Part shown: piece by piece, positions 1 to 8,493 of the stretch
How the letters are laid out: every line of letters starts with the position of its first letter
How positions within the stretch are numbered: position 1 is the stretch's first letter
Assembly (NCBI GenBank): GCA_015059145.1
Contig: SVAZ01000008.1
Coordinates: 1 to 64,000 of the forward strand
DNA: 64,000 nucleotides
Reading direction: 5' to 3'
From: Erysipelotrichaceae bacterium
Lineage (GTDB): Bacteria > Bacillota_I > Bacilli_A > Acholeplasmatales > Anaeroplasmataceae
Notes under the pieces: generated by a model
The model's database searches: none
Seen by the model: only the letters and a program-made list of their open reading frames with translations
What the model was told of the DNA's origin: nothing
Translations under genes and position numbers: made by a program

Positions 1-106
1 CCACTTGAGTATAGACAACAATCCTTATCACAATTATAATATTTAATTAATTAGTCCAATTTATTGGGTACACAATACTTCTTCCTAAGTGGTATGTTTT
101 TTTATT

Positions 107-1090
107 TTATAATACTTCTTTAAAAACTCTCAAGGCATTAAGATGCGTTATCTTATCAATTTCCTCATCAGTAAAGCCCTCTTCCTTCATTCTAACTATT
201 AATAGCTGATACATGCTAGCATCCCTTAAACTTATATTAGGATCTATTCCATCAAAATCACTACCTAAGGCAATAACATCAACTCCTGCTAAAGCCTTAA
301 TATACTTCATATGTCTAATAGTACATTCTATCGTGTCTTCACCCTTTTTAGGATCATCATCCATAAATTGAGCACAATAATTCATACCCATAATACCACC
401 ATTTTTCGCAAGAGCTATAATCATCTCATCTGTAAGATTTCTTACATGCTTACAAATAGCTCTAGCATTTGAATGTGATGCAACAATCGGCTTAGATGAT
501 GTATTAATAACATCCCAAAAACCTTTATCTGATAAATGGGATACATCAACTATCATACCAAGCTCATTCATACGCTTAACCATACTAAAGCCAAAATCAG
601 TTAAGCCTTCAGTAGTGTTAGGTGTTATATAATCAGGCTTGCCATCGGCATTAAGCTTGCCATAGTTGTTATGACCCACACCATTGTTAAAATTCCAATT
701 CAAGCATATCATTCTAACGCCTAATTTATAAAACTCCTCTAGCTTTAATAGAGATGATGCAACAACTCCACCCTCCTCTATTGTAAGTATGGCAGATATT
801 TTATTATCATTATTATTATCAATTAAATCATTATAGGATAAAGCTAAACTTAAATTATTACATTTCTTTAATTCTGATGTAAAGGTATCAATCATTTTCT
901 TACATTCTAAATATGGATTATCAACCTCATAATAAATAAACATCGCAAAGCATTGAGCATAATATTTTCCAGCTTTTAGCTTGTTTTCGTCTATTTGAAG
1001 ATCATTCATTTTTAAGGAAATTTCATTTCCTTTTTTCTTATCATTATGAATAACGCTAATTGTATCGCAATGCAAATCAAATATATTCAT
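107..1090 (-). CDS. Membrane dipeptidase (peptidase family M19)
   Basis: Motifs DLHCDT, EEGG, IVDVSHLSDKGFWDV, PIVASHSNARA, GSDFDGI. Confidence 0.9.
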   Translation of the reverse strand: MNIFDLHCDTISVIHNDKKKGNEISLKMNDLQIDENKLKAGKYYAQCFAMFIYYEVDNPYLECKKMIDTFTSELKKCNNLSLALSYNDLIDNNNDNKISAILTIEEGGVVASSLLKLEEFYKLGVRMICLNWNFNNGVGHNNYGKLNADGKPDYITPNTTEGLTDFGFSMVKRMNELGMIVDVSHLSDKGFWDVINTSSKPIVASHSNARAICKHVRNLTDEMIIALAKNGGIMGMNYCAQFMDDDPKKGEDTIECTIRHMKYIKALAGVDVIALGSDFDGIDPNISLRDASMYQLLIVRMKEEGFTDEEIDKITHLNALRVFKEVL

Positions 1091-1791
1091 TAATAATTCA
1101 CCCTAATATGCTCTAAAAACTCAGCCAAAGTAAAGCTAGGCATTGTAATAGGCAAATTTTTAGTATTAATTAAATGATCAGTAATTAGCACTCTATCTAT
1201 TTCCTTAGGAAGATAATAAAAATCATCTATCAAATCATTACCAACCATTATTGCATTTTCCATCCTTAAGCCTAATGTATTAAATATTTCCTCATAGTAT
1301 TCTTTTTTAGGTTTACAATAGGTACATTTATCATATGTAGTCACATAATCAAAATCATCAGGGCTTAAGCCTGCCCAAGACATTCTTTCAAATGTACATA
1401 CAGTAGGAAATAATGGGTTTGTCGCTAAAATAAGCTTATAGCCTTTAGCCTTAAGACATTTAACAATTTGATTTGGAATATCTGTCTTATTTACAATCTC
1501 AGCAATACCCTTAAATTCATTTTTATATAAATTTTCAAATAACTCTATAGAGTTCTCTATATTTGGATAGTATTGCTTCATACCATTCCAAAATAGCTCC
1601 TCGTTAGTTTGACTTCCATCATTTTCAACAATTGAATAGGCTACTTTAGAAAACACCTTCATAAATTCATCAGGGTCAAATCCAAACTCTTTGGCCTTAA
1701 TATAAATCAAGGCAAAATATTTTTTTAAAAACAAATCCTGATCCATTTGTAAAAGCGTAGAATCCAAATCAAATAGGACTATATCTTTCAT
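1090..1791 (-). CDS. HAD-family hydrolase
   Basis: DLDSTLL nucleophile motif, ATNP motif, VGNDLIDDF motif. Confidence 0.85.
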   Translation of the reverse strand: MKDIVLFDLDSTLLQMDQDLFLKKYFALIYIKAKEFGFDPDEFMKVFSKVAYSIVENDGSQTNEELFWNGMKQYYPNIENSIELFENLYKNEFKGIAEIVNKTDIPNQIVKCLKAKGYKLILATNPLFPTVCTFERMSWAGLSPDDFDYVTTYDKCTYCKPKKEYYEEIFNTLGLRMENAIMVGNDLIDDFYYLPKEIDRVLITDHLINTKNLPITMPSFTLAEFLEHIRVNY

Positions 1792-1792
1792 A

Positions 1793-2302
1793 TTATTCCT
1801 CTTTTTCTAAATATTGAGTGATTTCGCATACATACATAGTATGCATATCACCATTCGGATAATACGTATTTTTAATATTATCAGGTAGCTTTTCATATGG
1901 TATATCTATACTATATAGTTTTTTCATTTTTAAGACATATGAAGCCTCTTCAACATAATAGCCATTATAATCTAAATCAAGAGTTGGATGCAAATTAGCT
2001 TCCTCAAACTTATTAACATCTCTACCAGACTTTGACCCAAAAAACGACTTGATATCCTTATATTCATCAGATAAAAATGATAAAGTAAAGCTATCACTTG
2101 CTTCAGTAAATTTATATGTATGTCTTGATTTTCTTACAAAAACAAAGCCAACATTTTTACCCCATAAAACTCCTAAGCCACCCCATGATACAGTCATACC
2201 ATTAAATCCATTAACTCTATCACCTGCAACTAATATAGGCCACACATTCCCTATCTCATTAAAAACATTTTTGTTAAATCCTTTAATATTCTTTCTAAGC
2301 AT
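1793..2302 (-). CDS. Flavin reductase-like (FMN-binding) protein
   Basis: NGMTVSWGGLGVLWGKNVGFVFVRKSRHTYKF pattern; start placed at internal Met (MLRKN) with an upstream purine-rich SD. Confidence 0.7.
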   Translation of the reverse strand: MLRKNIKGFNKNVFNEIGNVWPILVAGDRVNGFNGMTVSWGGLGVLWGKNVGFVFVRKSRHTYKFTEASDSFTLSFLSDEYKDIKSFFGSKSGRDVNKFEEANLHPTLDLDYNGYYVEEASYVLKMKKLYSIDIPYEKLPDNIKNTYYPNGDMHTMYVCEITQYLEKEE

Positions 2303-2316
2303 AAAAACTCCTCCTA

Positions 2317-3153
2317 TTATATAAATACTAATATGCATGCAACTAAATTATTTAGCATATGTGCGCAAATTGATGCATAAACATTATAATTTGACTTATG
2401 ATATACTAGGCATAATAATCCACCTGCAGTCGCATAAGGAATACATTGTAATAGCCATATACCAATATTAGACATATCAGATGTAAGCATATGTGGCAAT
2501 GTAAAAACAACTATAGATAATACATAGCAGGTTACAGTTCCATAGCCCTTAGCCAAAGAAAAAATTGCTTTTCTGTAGATTAGCTCCTCTACAACTGGTG
2601 CTAATAAAACAGTTGATATAACCATTGGAACTAAGCCGCCATTATTTAAAATACTCTCAATAGTTGCCTGATTAGTTGATTCAGAAACACCTGGAATAAG
2701 TCCAACTAATGAATCAACACATAATGTGATAATTAAAAAACCAACAGCAAAAATTGGAATCCATATAGCATGCTTCCTCTTGTTTTCACCAGTTAAATCC
2801 TTAAAGTCTAAAGCAATATCATCTCTCATATAAAAGATTACTGCGACAGTTGCAATTAAATAACCAATCAAATTACCCCAACCCTGAGCCATAGCATTTA
2901 CCTTTATGTAATCAGGAGTATATATAGATAAATCTGAAGCTGAAAGAGTTTCAATAACAATCATCACATCTAGGTGTTTAGCAAAGCCAAATATAATTGC
3001 TAATCCTATAGTTATAAACCCTGCAACTAAAAAAATCATAACTGCATATATAATAATTGCCACAATCTTATTCGGTTTAAAAAAAGAATTTTGTGTTTTT
3101 TTATTAACTTCTATACTAGTTTCATTATTCTCATTATTTAAATTTTCGTTCAT
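2317..3153 (-). CDS. CPBP-family intramembrane metalloprotease
   Basis: EELIYRKAIF motif, later His motifs (LPHML, CAHMLNN), multiple TM segments; start at MNENLN. Confidence 0.82.
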   Translation of the reverse strand: MNENLNNENNETSIEVNKKTQNSFFKPNKIVAIIIYAVMIFLVAGFITIGLAIIFGFAKHLDVMIVIETLSASDLSIYTPDYIKVNAMAQGWGNLIGYLIATVAVIFYMRDDIALDFKDLTGENKRKHAIWIPIFAVGFLIITLCVDSLVGLIPGVSESTNQATIESILNNGGLVPMVISTVLLAPVVEELIYRKAIFSLAKGYGTVTCYVLSIVVFTLPHMLTSDMSNIGIWLLQCIPYATAGGLLCLVYHKSNYNVYASICAHMLNNLVACILVFI

Positions 3154-3197
3154 TATAATCACCATTTTAATTATACTATTTTTTAAATAAGAAAAAA

Positions 3198-3221
3198 AGA
3201 TAAAGTTTACACACTTTATCT
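3198..3221 (-). terminator. Intrinsic terminator after spoVAE
   Basis: Minus strand AGATAAAG-loop-CTTTATCT followed by TTTTTT. Confidence 0.75.
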
Positions 3222-3222
3222 C

Positions 3223-3573
3223 TTATGATTTAGGCTTAAATAATATAGCTAAAATAACAGCAAGAAAAATAGTAAATGCAATTCCTCCGCTAGTCTTATC
3301 ATACATTCCTGTAAATATACCTATAAAGCCTACCTCTTGAGCCTTTTCAAAGCTTGCGTGGGATAAAGAATGACCAAAGCTACAAATTGGAAGCAAGGCT
3401 CCTGCGCCACCAATTTTAATAATTTTTTCATAAAAATGATTAAAATCTAATAATGTACCAAGGCAGACAAACATTACCGTCATATGTCCTGTGGTCAGCT
3501 TAAATAGATTTTTTATAAGCTCAGCAAGTGCACATATTGCACCACCTATTAAAAAAGCACATAAATATATCAT
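3223..3573 (-). CDS. spoVAE: Stage V sporulation protein AE
   Basis: Small membrane protein with LGTLLDFNHFYEKI...GGAGALLPICSFGHSLSHASFEKAQEVGFIGIFTGMY; overlaps spoVAD stop by ATGA. Confidence 0.85.
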   Translation of the reverse strand: MIYLCAFLIGGAICALAELIKNLFKLTTGHMTVMFVCLGTLLDFNHFYEKIIKIGGAGALLPICSFGHSLSHASFEKAQEVGFIGIFTGMYDKTSGGIAFTIFLAVILAILFKPKS

Positions 3574-4547
3574 TCTACACACTCCAATTCAATAGCATGC
3601 GCAATACATGGAAGTGAATTCTTTTGATTAATCATTGTTGGATTCATTAGCACACCTGTAGCACATAATAGCACTCGTTTAAATTCTTTATTCAAAAGCT
3701 TTTTTTTAACATAAGATAGCAATACTCCAGCACTTGTACCAGGTCCACTACCTCCGGCTATAACATTTTGATTTTTAATATCATAAAGTAATAAACCACA
3801 ATCATTGTAATTATTGACATGACCAAATTTGTTGTTAAGCTCCTTATTAACAACATCATAGCCATATGATGATAAATCTCCTGTTAAAACCAGATCATAA
3901 TCATTAGGCGTTGTATTAGATTCCTTAAAATGCTCAAGTAGGGTTTCTAATGCTGCCGGAGCCATAGCTCTACCAAAATCAAAGGAATCTGTAAAACCGA
4001 TATCAATGACCTTACCTAGCGTAAAGCTTGATAATTTAATATTACATCTTTCAGATGTTATTAATGCAGAGGCTGCAATTGTTGATGTGAAGGTTTGCGT
4101 ATTTTCCTTTTCACCACCATATTCTACTGGATTTCTAAATTGTCGCTCAGCACTTTGATTGTGACTAGATGTAAATACTAAAATGTTATTTATATCATCT
4201 CTATTTAATAATAAACCTGCAAGACCCAAGCCTAAGGAAATTGTTGAGCAAGCTGAATAAATCCCAATTAAGCTTATTAAGCTCTTTCTTAATGTATAGC
4301 TAGTCGTTGTTAATTGGTTTGATAGCTCTCCTCCAATCGCAAGATCAATATCACTATCCTTTAAATCAAGCCTTTCCTTTAGCATATCTATTGATTGTGT
4401 CAGCATATCAATTTCACTATTTTCAAATGATGAATCCTTAAACTCACCTATATAATCTATATATTTCGAGATAGGACCTTCTCCTTCTAATTTAGCACCT
4501 AAAACCATACTATCCTTTAAATAGGCATTATCAATTTTAAATCTCAT
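3570..4547 (-). CDS. spoVAD: Stage V sporulation protein AD
   Basis: Thiolase-like fold motifs (GIYSACSTISLGLGLAGLLLN, NPVEYGGEKENTQTFTSTIAASALI), GDLSSYGYDV; neighbours spoVAC/AE. Confidence 0.9.
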   Translation of the reverse strand: MRFKIDNAYLKDSMVLGAKLEGEGPISKYIDYIGEFKDSSFENSEIDMLTQSIDMLKERLDLKDSDIDLAIGGELSNQLTTTSYTLRKSLISLIGIYSACSTISLGLGLAGLLLNRDDINNILVFTSSHNQSAERQFRNPVEYGGEKENTQTFTSTIAASALITSERCNIKLSSFTLGKVIDIGFTDSFDFGRAMAPAALETLLEHFKESNTTPNDYDLVLTGDLSSYGYDVVNKELNNKFGHVNNYNDCGLLLYDIKNQNVIAGGSGPGTSAGVLLSYVKKKLLNKEFKRVLLCATGVLMNPTMINQKNSLPCIAHAIELECVE

Positions 4548-5068
4548 CCTATCACCCAAAATATGTATCTAATAATATTTACTACAATAGCTGAAGCAGT
4601 ACCTAATACAATAACACTTCCCGCAAGCTTAAGTAAATTACTACCAATTCCTAAAACTAGTCCTTCCTTTTTATATTCCATCGCAGAGGAAACACAAGCG
4701 TTAGAAAAACCAGTAATAGGTATAGCAATTCCACACTTAGCAACCTGTCCAATATCATCATAAACACCTATAGCAGATAGAACACCCGCTATTGTAACCA
4801 TTATAATTAATAAATATAAATTAGCATCTGCTTCATTAAAAAAGTTATATAAAGCCTCTAAAAAAAGCTGTCCTATTAAGCATAATAGTCCACCAAAGAA
4901 AAAGGCTTGTAAAAACTTTTTTAGCATTTCTATATATTTTGTTTCATAGCTAACAAGCTTTTTATAATATTCTCTTGTTCTTTGCACAATATCACCAGTA
5001 ATATTATTACTTATAAAATCATAAATTATACTACCATTTCTTTTCAATATGTAGATGAGTTCCTTCAT
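4544..5068 (-). CDS. spoVAC: Stage V sporulation protein AC
   Basis: KFLQAFFFGGLLCLIGQLF...IGVYDDIGQVAKCGIAIPITGFSNACVSSAMEYKKEG. The track ORF (to 5239) reads out of frame through spoIIAB; start re-placed at Met58 or the nearby TTG. Confidence 0.82.
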   Translation of the reverse strand: MKELIYILKRNGSIIYDFISNNITGDIVQRTREYYKKLVSYETKYIEMLKKFLQAFFFGGLLCLIGQLFLEALYNFFNEADANLYLLIIMVTIAGVLSAIGVYDDIGQVAKCGIAIPITGFSNACVSSAMEYKKEGLVLGIGSNLLKLAGSVIVLGTASAIVVNIIRYIFWVIG

Positions 5069-5447
5069 TTGGCTTGCTGATGACATCCATTTTGTCACTA
5101 AACATTTCCATAATTGTAAACCCAAGTCCGCTTCTTTCCTCATCACTTTTAGTTGAAAATAATGCCTCCTTCGCTTTTTCAACATCATCAATACCAATAC
5201 CACAATCAATAATATCGATGGATATACATGATGAATCAACCTTAATATTTAAATCTATATATTTGTCATCCATATTCTCATAACCATGAACAATCGCATT
5301 TGTTACTGCCTCGCTCACTATTGTCTTAACCTCATTTATAAAGGTTATAGTTGGATTGTTATCTACTAGCATCGCACCAAGCATATTTCTAATTACTGCA
5401 ATATTACATTTCTTCGAAAGAAATGTCATTTTAATTTCATTTTCCAT
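5031..5447 (-). CDS. spoIIAB: Anti-sigma F factor SpoIIAB
   Basis: HATPase kinase motifs VSEAVTNAIVHGYEN, DCGIGI, STKSDEERSGLGFTIMEMFSD. Confidence 0.93.
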   Translation of the reverse strand: MENEIKMTFLSKKCNIAVIRNMLGAMLVDNNPTITFINEVKTIVSEAVTNAIVHGYENMDDKYIDLNIKVDSSCISIDIIDCGIGIDDVEKAKEALFSTKSDEERSGLGFTIMEMFSDKMDVISKPNEGTHLHIEKKW

Positions 5448-5449
5448 TT

Positions 5450-5797
5450 TTATCCCCCAATTGCTAACAAGGTTGATTCCTCATTATCTCTAATCCTACA
5501 TATTTTACATAATCCAGAAAGACCAATAATTCTTTCTATTTTTTGATGAACATTACAAATTGATACATCTCCATTTACCTTTCTTAATTGATGAAACCTG
5601 CCAATAATAAAGCCAATGCCTGATGAATCCATAAAATCTAGCTTTTCTACATTAATTAATAAATGCTTAATTTTATAATCATCTATATATTTACTAATTC
5701 TCATTCTTAAATCTCCTACCGAGATTTCATCCAGCTCTCCCTTAAGCCTTAATATCAAAGTACTACCCCTTACATACACTCCTACATTTAATCCCAT
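5450..5797 (-). CDS. spoIIAA: Anti-anti-sigma factor SpoIIAA (STAS)
   Basis: STAS domain with phosphorylatable motif DFMDSSGIGFIIGR; adjacent to spoIIAB. Confidence 0.92.
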   Translation of the reverse strand: MGLNVGVYVRGSTLILRLKGELDEISVGDLRMRISKYIDDYKIKHLLINVEKLDFMDSSGIGFIIGRFHQLRKVNGDVSICNVHQKIERIIGLSGLCKICRIRDNEESTLLAIGG

Positions 5798-5846
5798 TTT
5801 AATCACCAAGCTGATTATAAAATAAAAATTTTTTTAAAAAAACCGC

Positions 5847-5853
5847 TTCGACA
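5847..5853 (-). promoter_or_regulatory. Putative Spo0A box upstream of spoIIA
   Basis: Minus strand TGTCGAA (in TTTTGTCGAAG), matching the 0A-box core, about 30 nt upstream of a TATAAT -10. Confidence 0.55.
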
Positions 5854-5943
5854 AAACTAGTTATTTATTTCGTATTACACAAATTTACAAAAAATAATAT
5901 ACACAATATTTTGTATATGCTATAATCCTTTTGGTGATTAAAA

Positions 5944-6717
5944 ATGCTTTATAAAAATGAAATATCTAATATATTAAATAAATTAAATATTAAATCATCA
6001 GATACATTACTAATACATTCAAGCTTAAAATCAATTGGCAAAATTGAAGGAAAAGCTGAAGGACTATTAGAGGTATTAATGAGTCATCTTTCAAATGGAC
6101 TACTTATTTTTCCAACTCATACATGGGGATATATAAATAAGGATGAAATGATTTTCGATGTTAACGAAACTCCATCATGTGTAGGAGAGCTTACTAATAT
6201 CGCAAGAAAAACAAAGGGCTTCTATAGAAGCATGCATCCAACACATTCAGTTTGCGCATATGGCAAAAAAGCCAAATGGTATGTTGACCATGATTTAACG
6301 GCAACAACTCCAGTAGGAATAAAAAACTGCTTTGGCATATTAAAGGATTTAGATGCTAAAATAATGTTTATTGGTGCTCCTCTTTCAAAGAACACATTCA
6401 TTCATGCGATTGAGGAGGAATTTAATGTTCCAGATAGATTTACTGATCATATTTATCATTTTTATTCTAAGAATAATGAAAAGACTATAGAATATAACAT
6501 GCCAAGGCATTTTTCAAAATATAATGCTCACCTAAGCGAGCATTATGAAAAGCTTTTAAGCATTTTATTAGAAAAAAATATTGCCAAGGAATTCTACCTT
6601 GGCAATGCAAAATCATATTTAATTGATGCAAAAAAATGTCATAAGCTAGTATCAGAAATACTTACTAAGGATATTCACGCATTCGATAGCTTTAAGGACA
6701 TTTCTCATTTAGTATAA
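5944..6717 (+). CDS. AAC(3)/YokD-family N-acetyltransferase
   Basis: HSSLKSIG, FPTHTWG, RSMHPTHSVCAYG, FIGAPLSKNTFIHAIEE motifs. Confidence 0.82.
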   Translation: MLYKNEISNILNKLNIKSSDTLLIHSSLKSIGKIEGKAEGLLEVLMSHLSNGLLIFPTHTWGYINKDEMIFDVNETPSCVGELTNIARKTKGFYRSMHPTHSVCAYGKKAKWYVDHDLTATTPVGIKNCFGILKDLDAKIMFIGAPLSKNTFIHAIEEEFNVPDRFTDHIYHFYSKNNEKTIEYNMPRHFSKYNAHLSEHYEKLLSILLEKNIAKEFYLGNAKSYLIDAKKCHKLVSEILTKDIHAFDSFKDISHLV

Positions 6718-6742
6718 AGGAGCACAATATTGTGCTCCTTTT
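6716..6742. terminator. Bidirectional terminator between convergent genes
   Basis: AAAGGAGCACAATATTGTGCTCCTTTT palindrome. Confidence 0.8.
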
Positions 6743-7154
6743 AAATTATTATTCCTTCTAAATGATCCATTTCGTGCTGAATAATTTGAGCAGTAAATCC
6801 ACTATAGCTTTTATTTCGTTTTCTAAATTCAAAATCTAAATATTCAACCTTTATCTTCTTATACCTTTTTGTAGGTCTGACTCCTTCAAGAGATAAGCAT
6901 CCCTCTTCTGTTTCATATTCCATTTCCTTTTTTATTATAATAGGATTAAACATGACAACATAATTTTTATTCTCATCCTCAAATATTATTACTTTTTTAG
7001 ATACTCCTATCATATTAGCAGCCATACCAACACATCGGCTTCTATTAAATTTTAAAGTATCTATCAAATCATTTGCTAAATATAAATCATCTATTGTCGC
7101 ATCAACAGATTTAATTGCTAATAGTAATCTATCTCTAACTATATTTTTAACCAT
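6741..7154 (-). CDS. def: Peptide deformylase
   Basis: CVGMAANMIG, EEGCLSLEG, QHEMDHLEG motifs. Confidence 0.88.
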   Translation of the reverse strand: MVKNIVRDRLLLAIKSVDATIDDLYLANDLIDTLKFNRSRCVGMAANMIGVSKKVIIFEDENKNYVVMFNPIIIKKEMEYETEEGCLSLEGVRPTKRYKKIKVEYLDFEFRKRNKSYSGFTAQIIQHEMDHLEGIII

Positions 7155-7177
7155 AACCTTACCTCATATAAATTAAA

Positions 7178-7200
7178 AGGAATGACCAAGTCATTCCTTA
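7178..7200 (-). terminator. Terminator after MBL-fold gene
   Basis: AAGGAATGAC-CAA-GTCATTCCTT. Confidence 0.7.
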
Positions 7201-7203
7201 TTA

Positions 7204-8016
7204 TTAAATTTCAATTACACTTCCCGTAGAAATATAATTAATTCTATCTCCTAATGTAAGCTTTAATTGCTCATATGAATTTAGACCAGTACAATGTCCT
7301 GTATAATAATTTATATTTTCATTTTTAAGCATATATGCTGTAATATTTATAAAATTATTATCCTCTTGCTTATGTCTAACAAGATAATAAAGATGGAAGC
7401 CACCTATAACATCCTTAATTTGATATCTAGCAAAGCCCTTTGCCTTACATAAAATGTTAGTTATACCACAATGAGCACAGCCACAGAATAGATATGAATT
7501 ATGATTATCATTAATAATTAAATTTTGCTCATGAGAAAAATCATCTAGCTTACCCTTCTTAACAGTAAATCTAGAATTAATCATTGGATTAAGATTTTGT
7601 CGTTTAACATTAGTTATTAATGTCAATTCATCATCAATAATAAGATTACTATTAACTAGCTCGATTTGTGGATGCTTCTTAAATCTCCTCTTTAATCCTA
7701 TATTAAATTTAATTTTAAATGCACGGCTATAATGCTTATCAAAGGCATTTTCTCTTATATAAATTTTTGCAGTCTTATTACGTCTTAAAAAGTGCTTTAA
7801 GCCACCTCCATGATCTATATGACCATGTGAAATTACAACAGTATCAATGCTTTTAATATCTACGCCTAGCTTTTTAGCATTTTTTATAAATTTACCATCA
7901 GCACCTAAGTCAAATAATATCTTATGCTTTGTAGTCTCTATATAAAGACAAAGACCATGCATTTTTTTAAATTCCTTAGATACTCTAGTATTTTCTAAAA
8001 GTGTTTTTACAATCAT
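7204..8016 (-). CDS. MBL-fold metallo-hydrolase
   Basis: HGHIDHGGGL motif, FDLGADG, GCAHCGI, GGFH. Confidence 0.85.
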   Translation of the reverse strand: MIVKTLLENTRVSKEFKKMHGLCLYIETTKHKILFDLGADGKFIKNAKKLGVDIKSIDTVVISHGHIDHGGGLKHFLRRNKTAKIYIRENAFDKHYSRAFKIKFNIGLKRRFKKHPQIELVNSNLIIDDELTLITNVKRQNLNPMINSRFTVKKGKLDDFSHEQNLIINDNHNSYLFCGCAHCGITNILCKAKGFARYQIKDVIGGFHLYYLVRHKQEDNNFINITAYMLKNENINYYTGHCTGLNSYEQLKLTLGDRINYISTGSVIEI

Positions 8017-8115
8017 ACTATGAGCCCCCAATCGTTACCTATATTTTTATTATAGCAAATTAATTTAATTAATTGTATATATAAATTAAAAAAATATTGA
8101 ATAAAATAATTTGAA

Positions 8116-8235
8116 TTATTTTTTCACTTGAAAAGAAAAAGGCTCATTAAGCTCGCTAGAACGCTTAAGTTGATTTTGTAGAATTCTTGCAATTCCTCTT
8201 CGTATTTCTTCATCAACCTCTTTGCTTACTAAATG
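8116..8235 (-). pseudogene. Unidentified C-terminal gene remnant
   Basis: Start-less open stretch reading HLVSKEVDEEIRRGIARILQNQLKRSSELNEPFSFQVKK*, protein-like composition, preceded by an in-frame stop; downstream of tRNA-Leu. Confidence 0.35.
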
Positions 8236-8312
8236 CTATATTTTTAGAGATTATAATGCATAGAAAAAACTTTTAATAGGTGAAATTGTAGGTCAATTTC
8301 ATAAAAAAGAAA

Positions 8313-8334
8313 AAATGGCTTAATAAAGCCATTT
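8313..8334 (-). terminator. Terminator for tRNA-Leu
   Basis: AAATGGCTT-loop-AAGCCATTT followed by T-rich tract on minus strand. Confidence 0.65.
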
Positions 8335-8343
8335 ATTTACACA

Positions 8344-8430
8344 ATGGTACCCAAGGTCGGATTCGAACCGACACGATATCACTATCAGTGGATTTTGAGT
8401 CCACCGCGGCTACCGTTACGCCACTTGGGC
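8344..8430 (-). tRNA. tRNA-Leu (anticodon CAA), CCA encoded
   Basis: GCCCAAG...CTTGGGT acceptor, GTGGA-CTCAAAA-TCCAC anticodon arm, long variable arm (GATAGTGATATC), GTTCGAATCC T-loop, genomic CCA. Confidence 0.95.
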
Positions 8431-8493
8431 ATATATTAGCGACTATTAAAGCCGCTTATAATTATATCATAGTGTATTCTGTAATACAATGAA

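Noticed and set aside
5069-5239. N-terminal extension of the 231-aa ORF at 4544-5239
   Set aside because: This stretch is spoIIAB read in another frame; SpoVAC homology begins only after about residue 58.
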